Source: an uncultured Clostridia bacterium (lineage in GTDB: Bacteria; Bacillota; Clostridia; Peptostreptococcales; Anaerovoracaceae). From it: DNA of 7,517 nt. A program made the position numbers and the translations under genes. The notes beneath the pieces were generated by a model. It searched no databases. It was not told the origin of the DNA and saw only the letters and a program-made list of their open reading frames with translations. Location: contig CAKQIZ010000084.1 in NCBI GenBank assembly GCA_934247125.1, positions 1 to 7,517 on the forward strand, given 5' to 3'. Shown here in pieces: positions 5,377-7,517 of this stretch. The number at the start of each line of letters is the position of its first letter. Positions within the stretch are counted from its first letter, which is position 1.

Positions 5377-6531
5377 CTATTTCCATGCGTTTTTGTAAAT
5401 GGCGGTGATGTCTTCCTTTGAAAGCGGCATGCGCGTGTTGGCGGGGCTGCCGCTGGCAAGGGCATCAGCAGCCATTTTTTCTACCGAAGAAAAATAGCTG
5501 CCTTCATCTATGCCGTATTCCCTGAAAGTCGGGACACTGCAGATTTTGCATATCTCGGATACTGCATCGATGAAGGCTGCAGCAGACTGCCTGTCGTCTG
5601 TGCTGTAGTCAGCAGCGCCGATCGTTCGTGCGAGCTCGGCGAATCTGTCATATGCACCGCTCACCACGTATTTCATGCACTCCTCCAGCAGCATTGCATT
5701 CGAGATGCCGTGCGGAACGTGGAAAATCGCACCTATCGGACGGCTCATGCCGTGAACGACTGTTACTGAAGAATTGCAGAAGCTGATGCCTGCTTCGTAT
5801 GCGGCCGCTGCCATCTGAGTGCGGGCGTTTTTATCGGTACCGTCTGCGACAGCCGCAGGAAGGAAACTGAATATCCTTTTGACCGCGGAAAGCGCGAAGA
5901 TGTCGCTTTCCGGGAATGCCCTTGCGGATGTATACGCTTCGATGGCATGGGTAAGCGCGTCGAGCCCTGTGGCAACTGTGACGCTTTCGGGGGCATTCAT
6001 GCTGTAAATCGGGTCGACGACTGCGATGTCCGGCATCAGGAGTCTGTTTTTGATCAGCATTTTGACGTCGTTTGCCGTGTCGGTTATGATCGTGACGTCT
6101 GTCGCTTCTGAGCCTGTGCCGGCTGTGGTCGGGATAGCGACGACCGGCGGCAGTGGAGCGTGGATCGGCTTTCCGCAGCAGTCGGAAATATTGCCGGGGT
6201 TTGAAGCCAGGATAGCGATCGCTTTGGCGGCGTCGAGCTGGCTGCCGCCTCCGAAACCTATGATGAAGTCTGCACCGCATTCGCGGTAAAGAGCTGTGCC
6301 GCTTTCCGCCATGATGTCGGTCGGCTCGCCTGTGATGCCTGAAAATACGGTAGATGAGACTCCGTTTTTTTGGAGCATTCCGGTCAGCGTTTCGAGGTGA
6401 CCGGCTTTTTTCATGGAGTTCCCGGAAACTATCAGAGCGTGTTTTCCGAGTGCACTGATGTCAGCCAGCGCATCGGCCAGCGCATTTTCTCCTATGTATG
6501 TCGTTCCCGGTATAGTAAGTCTGTGTGCCAT
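5377..6531 (-). CDS. Iron-containing alcohol dehydrogenase (group III)
   Basis: A 384-residue NAD(P)-linked alcohol/aldehyde oxidoreductase, normal length for the Fe-ADH family (FucO, DhaT and butanol dehydrogenase relatives). The N-terminal nucleotide-binding half contains GGGSQLDAAKA at 94-104 and PTTAGTGSE at 134-142. The C-terminal helical half supplies the metal site: by family pattern Asp191, His195 (in TGLDALTHAIEAY), His260 and His274 (in HGMSRPIGAIFHVPHG), with spacing close to that of FucO. All four ligands are present, so it should be an active Fe(II) enzyme in the cytosol, probably reducing a short-chain aldehyde during fermentation. The exact substrate cannot be named. The ATG at 6531 is preceded on its strand by AAAGGAAGG at 6537-6545. 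It converges with marR and diverges from the macrodomain gene, and nothing ties it to the transporter. Confidence 0.93.
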   Translation of the reverse strand: MAHRLTIPGTTYIGENALADALADISALGKHALIVSGNSMKKAGHLETLTGMLQKNGVSSTVFSGITGEPTDIMAESGTALYRECGADFIIGFGGGSQLDAAKAIAILASNPGNISDCCGKPIHAPLPPVVAIPTTAGTGSEATDVTIITDTANDVKMLIKNRLLMPDIAVVDPIYSMNAPESVTVATGLDALTHAIEAYTSARAFPESDIFALSAVKRIFSFLPAAVADGTDKNARTQMAAAAYEAGISFCNSSVTVVHGMSRPIGAIFHVPHGISNAMLLEECMKYVVSGAYDRFAELARTIGAADYSTDDRQSAAAFIDAVSEICKICSVPTFREYGIDEGSYFSSVEKMAADALASGSPANTRMPLSKEDITAIYKNAWK

Positions 6532-6565
6532 GTTGTCCTTCCTTTCGGATTTATTTATGTAAAAA

Positions 6566-6595
6566 TTGCGAGTTGCGGTTTGTTTATATTATAAT
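6566..6595 (+). promoter_or_regulatory. Divergent promoter region; + strand promoter of the macrodomain gene
   Basis: TTGCGA (6566-6571) and TATAAT (6590-6595) are spaced 18 bases apart and point at the macrodomain gene. The -10 sits within ATTATAAT (6588-6595), a perfect palindrome, so the - strand also reads TATAAT and could drive the alcohol dehydrogenase. The matching -35 on that strand (TTTTTA, from 6616 back to 6611) is poor. No other promoter for the dehydrogenase was clear in the 127-base gap. Confidence 0.6.
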
Positions 6596-6658
6596 GGAAA
6601 AAAGCGATATTAAAAAGTGAGATCGCAAAAAGTTCATATGTATAGACAGGAGGTAGCT

Positions 6659-7174
6659 ATGATAAAAGCGGTAAGAGGAGATCTAACCAGGATAAAGGAC
6701 GTGGACGCTATCGTAAATGCTGCAAATCGCACATTGCTTGGCGGCGGTGGGGTTGATGGCGCGATCCACAGAGCAGCGGGCAGGAAGCTGCTTGAAGAGT
6801 GCAGGACTCTCAACGGATGTGATACCGGTGATGCAAAGCTGACCGGCGCCTATGATCTGCCGTGCAGTTATGTGATCCATACTGTCGGACCTGTGTGGCA
6901 TGGCGGCGATCACGGCGAAGCTGAGCTTCTGGCTTCATGTTATCGAAGAAGTCTGCAGGTCGCTGCAGAACACGGGATCAGACGCATCGCATTTCCGTCG
7001 ATATCTACGGGTGTGTATCATTATCCTGTAAAGGAAGCGGCGAGGATCGCTGTAGGAACGGTCTCGGAGTTCATTGCGGAGAATACGGAGAGCTTCGATG
7101 TCGTGGAATGGGTCCTGTTCGATGACAACACCATGAAGGTGTATGAGCAGGCTATAGCAGAAGTGTGTGACTGA
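6659..7174 (+). CDS. Macrodomain protein, YmdB/MacroD-type ADP-ribose hydrolase or O-acetyl-ADP-ribose deacetylase
   Basis: A 171-residue stand-alone macrodomain, the full length of this family. Visible landmarks are GDLT at 7-10 (Asp8, adenine contact), NAAN at 20-23, GGGGVDGAIH at 28-37 with Asp33 matching the catalytic aspartate of MacroD-type enzymes, the GDAKLTGAYDLP strand, VIHTVGPVW, and the phosphate loop STGVYHYP. These mark the class that removes ADP-ribose from acidic residues and deacetylates O-acetyl-ADP-ribose in the cytosol. The start is ATG 6659, with CAGGAGGT just upstream. An in-frame GTG at 6617 would add 14 residues but has no binding site and would add nothing the fold needs. 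The gene has its own promoter and no partner gene such as a sirtuin or ART toxin within view, so a general housekeeping role is more likely than a toxin-antitoxin role. Substrate preference is inferred from family. Confidence 0.93.
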   Translation: MIKAVRGDLTRIKDVDAIVNAANRTLLGGGGVDGAIHRAAGRKLLEECRTLNGCDTGDAKLTGAYDLPCSYVIHTVGPVWHGGDHGEAELLASCYRRSLQVAAEHGIRRIAFPSISTGVYHYPVKEAARIAVGTVSEFIAENTESFDVVEWVLFDDNTMKVYEQAIAEVCD

Positions 7175-7176
7175 CA

Positions 7177-7368
7177 GTGGCGCTCGGGTGTCCGGAAATG
7201 ATAGAAAAAGTGATCATAGCGAACCGTAAATCGGCGCTGTTCAATGAAGCGGTACGGGAGTTTCCGGTCATTTTAACTGACGCAGGCAGCTTACTGGATG
7301 CAAAAATATGTTAAAAATCCGCTCTGAGGAGGTATTCATATCTGCTTGAGGTGTACCTCAAAAAGTAG
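7177..7368 (+). pseudogene. Possible decayed gene remnant of unknown origin
   Basis: One frame reads as plausible protein from GTG 7177 or ATG 7198 to a TAA at 7312-7314, then continues in the same frame as KSALRRYSYLLEVYLKK to a TAG at 7366-7368. The first part from the ATG is 38 codons and includes FNEAVREFPVILTDAGSLLD. Neither start has a proper ribosome binding site. The mix of amphipathic and hydrophobic residues on both sides of the stop hints at a remnant with an internal nonsense mutation or deletion. A faint likeness to the start (FPVxLxxGxRQ) and C-terminal end of DUF4143-type ATPases was noted but is too weak to name. It could equally be noncoding DNA open by chance. Confidence 0.22.
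7346..7361. repeat. Inverted repeat in the right-hand gene-free region
   Basis: TTGAGGT and ACCTCAA flank a 2-base centre. No T run follows on either strand, so it is not a standard terminator; an operator is possible. The GAGGAGG at 7325-7331 just upstream looks like a ribosome binding site but serves no frame longer than about ten codons. Confidence 0.4.
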
Positions 7369-7370
7369 AG

Positions 7371-7408
7371 TTGTGTAAGATCCAGAGATGAGCGAAAATC
7401 ATACACAA
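7371..7408. repeat. Interrupted inverted repeat / hairpin
   Basis: TTGTGTA (7371-7377) pairs with TACACAA (7402-7408). After one A-A mismatch, GAT/ATC adds three more pairs, leaving a 16-base loop. It has no terminator T run. It may be a regulatory site for the gene that could begin at 7452, or a structured leader; no known RNA family is recognised. Confidence 0.4.
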
Positions 7409-7451
7409 ACGATCTTTGAAAAGTGCAGATCAATGTGAAGAGAAAAAAATA

Positions 7452-7517
7452 ATGCACAACGATTTCACATATATTTCAAAATTTGTCATAAAACATGCCT
7501 TGAATGAGCCTTTTTCA
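7452..7517 (+). CDS. Possible start of a truncated gene running off the right edge
   Basis: From ATG 7452 the frame stays open for all 22 remaining codons (MHNDFTYISKFVIKHALNEP and on). The frame is actually open from 7392, with an alternative TTG at 7416. The ribosome binding site is weak (GAAGAG at 7437-7442, 9 bases before the ATG) and no promoter near consensus was found. The peptide is not recognised. The whole stretch 7175-7517 otherwise lacks a confident gene. Confidence 0.3.
   Translation, partial: MHNDFTYISKFVIKHALNEPFS

Noticed and set aside
5831..6280. Arginine- and histidine-rich open frame on the - strand in the alcohol dehydrogenase
   Set aside because: Same strand but shifted frame over conserved dehydrogenase motifs; composition is typical of an out-of-frame reading.
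6617..6658. GTG start adding 14 residues to the macrodomain protein
   Set aside because: No ribosome binding site precedes it, while CAGGAGGT precedes ATG 6659, which begins exactly at the macrodomain's first strand.
7192..7267. CCGGAAA/TTTCCGG inverted repeat as the end of a mobile element
   Set aside because: The arms are only 7 bases, 62 bases apart, with no target duplication or transposase; likely coincidence within the possible gene remnant.
1..7517. CRISPR arrays, tRNA or rRNA genes, insertion sequences, phage genes
   Set aside because: No regular spaced repeats, cloverleaf or rRNA sequence, transposase motifs or phage structural proteins were seen on either strand.

Overview
The window reads as a chromosomal segment from a Gram-positive anaerobe of the Bacillota, most likely class Clostridia. 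The grounds are near-consensus sigma-A type promoters, strong AAGGAGG ribosome binding sites, two TTG starts and one GTG start, frequent ATA isoleucine codons, moderate GC, and closest family resemblance to clostridial proteins. This placement is inferred from sequence style and remembered family members; no search was run.

Layout: (1) Positions 1-289 hold the tail of an unseen upstream gene, a clear intrinsic terminator (85-125), and a textbook TTGACA-N17-TATAAT promoter (210-238) with a short palindrome just downstream (252-264). (2) Positions 290-5244 form a drug- or metallophore-type transport locus, all on the + strand: a TetR-family regulator (290-907), two half-size ABC transporters with fused membrane and ATPase domains (1040-2809 and 2814-4547, separated by 4 bases), and a MarR-family regulator (4792-5244) with its own consensus promoter and a long terminator hairpin (5269-5320). 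(3) An iron-dependent alcohol dehydrogenase lies on the - strand (5377-6531). (4) A divergent promoter region (6532-6658) separates it from a macrodomain ADP-ribose hydrolase or deacetylase on the + strand (6659-7174). (5) The last 343 bases hold no confident gene. They contain a possible gene remnant (7177-7368), two inverted repeats, and a frame that stays open off the window's edge (from 7452).

How it works together: the two ABC half-transporters almost certainly form a heterodimer. Their D-loop and H-loop sequences (AFADPDNE in the first; ASLDVENE and AHRMRTV in the second) recall the exporter-fold siderophore uptake family typified by YbtPQ and IrtAB, so both import of a metal chelate and export of a toxic compound are live possibilities. 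The TetR and MarR regulators flank the pair, and the region upstream of the transporters shares short words with the promoters of both regulators, which suggests intertwined control. The alcohol dehydrogenase and the macrodomain gene look like separate transcription units unrelated to the transporter.

I do not see a convincing, wholly new system here. The features most worth following are the dual-regulator ABC locus and the unexplained DNA at the right end.
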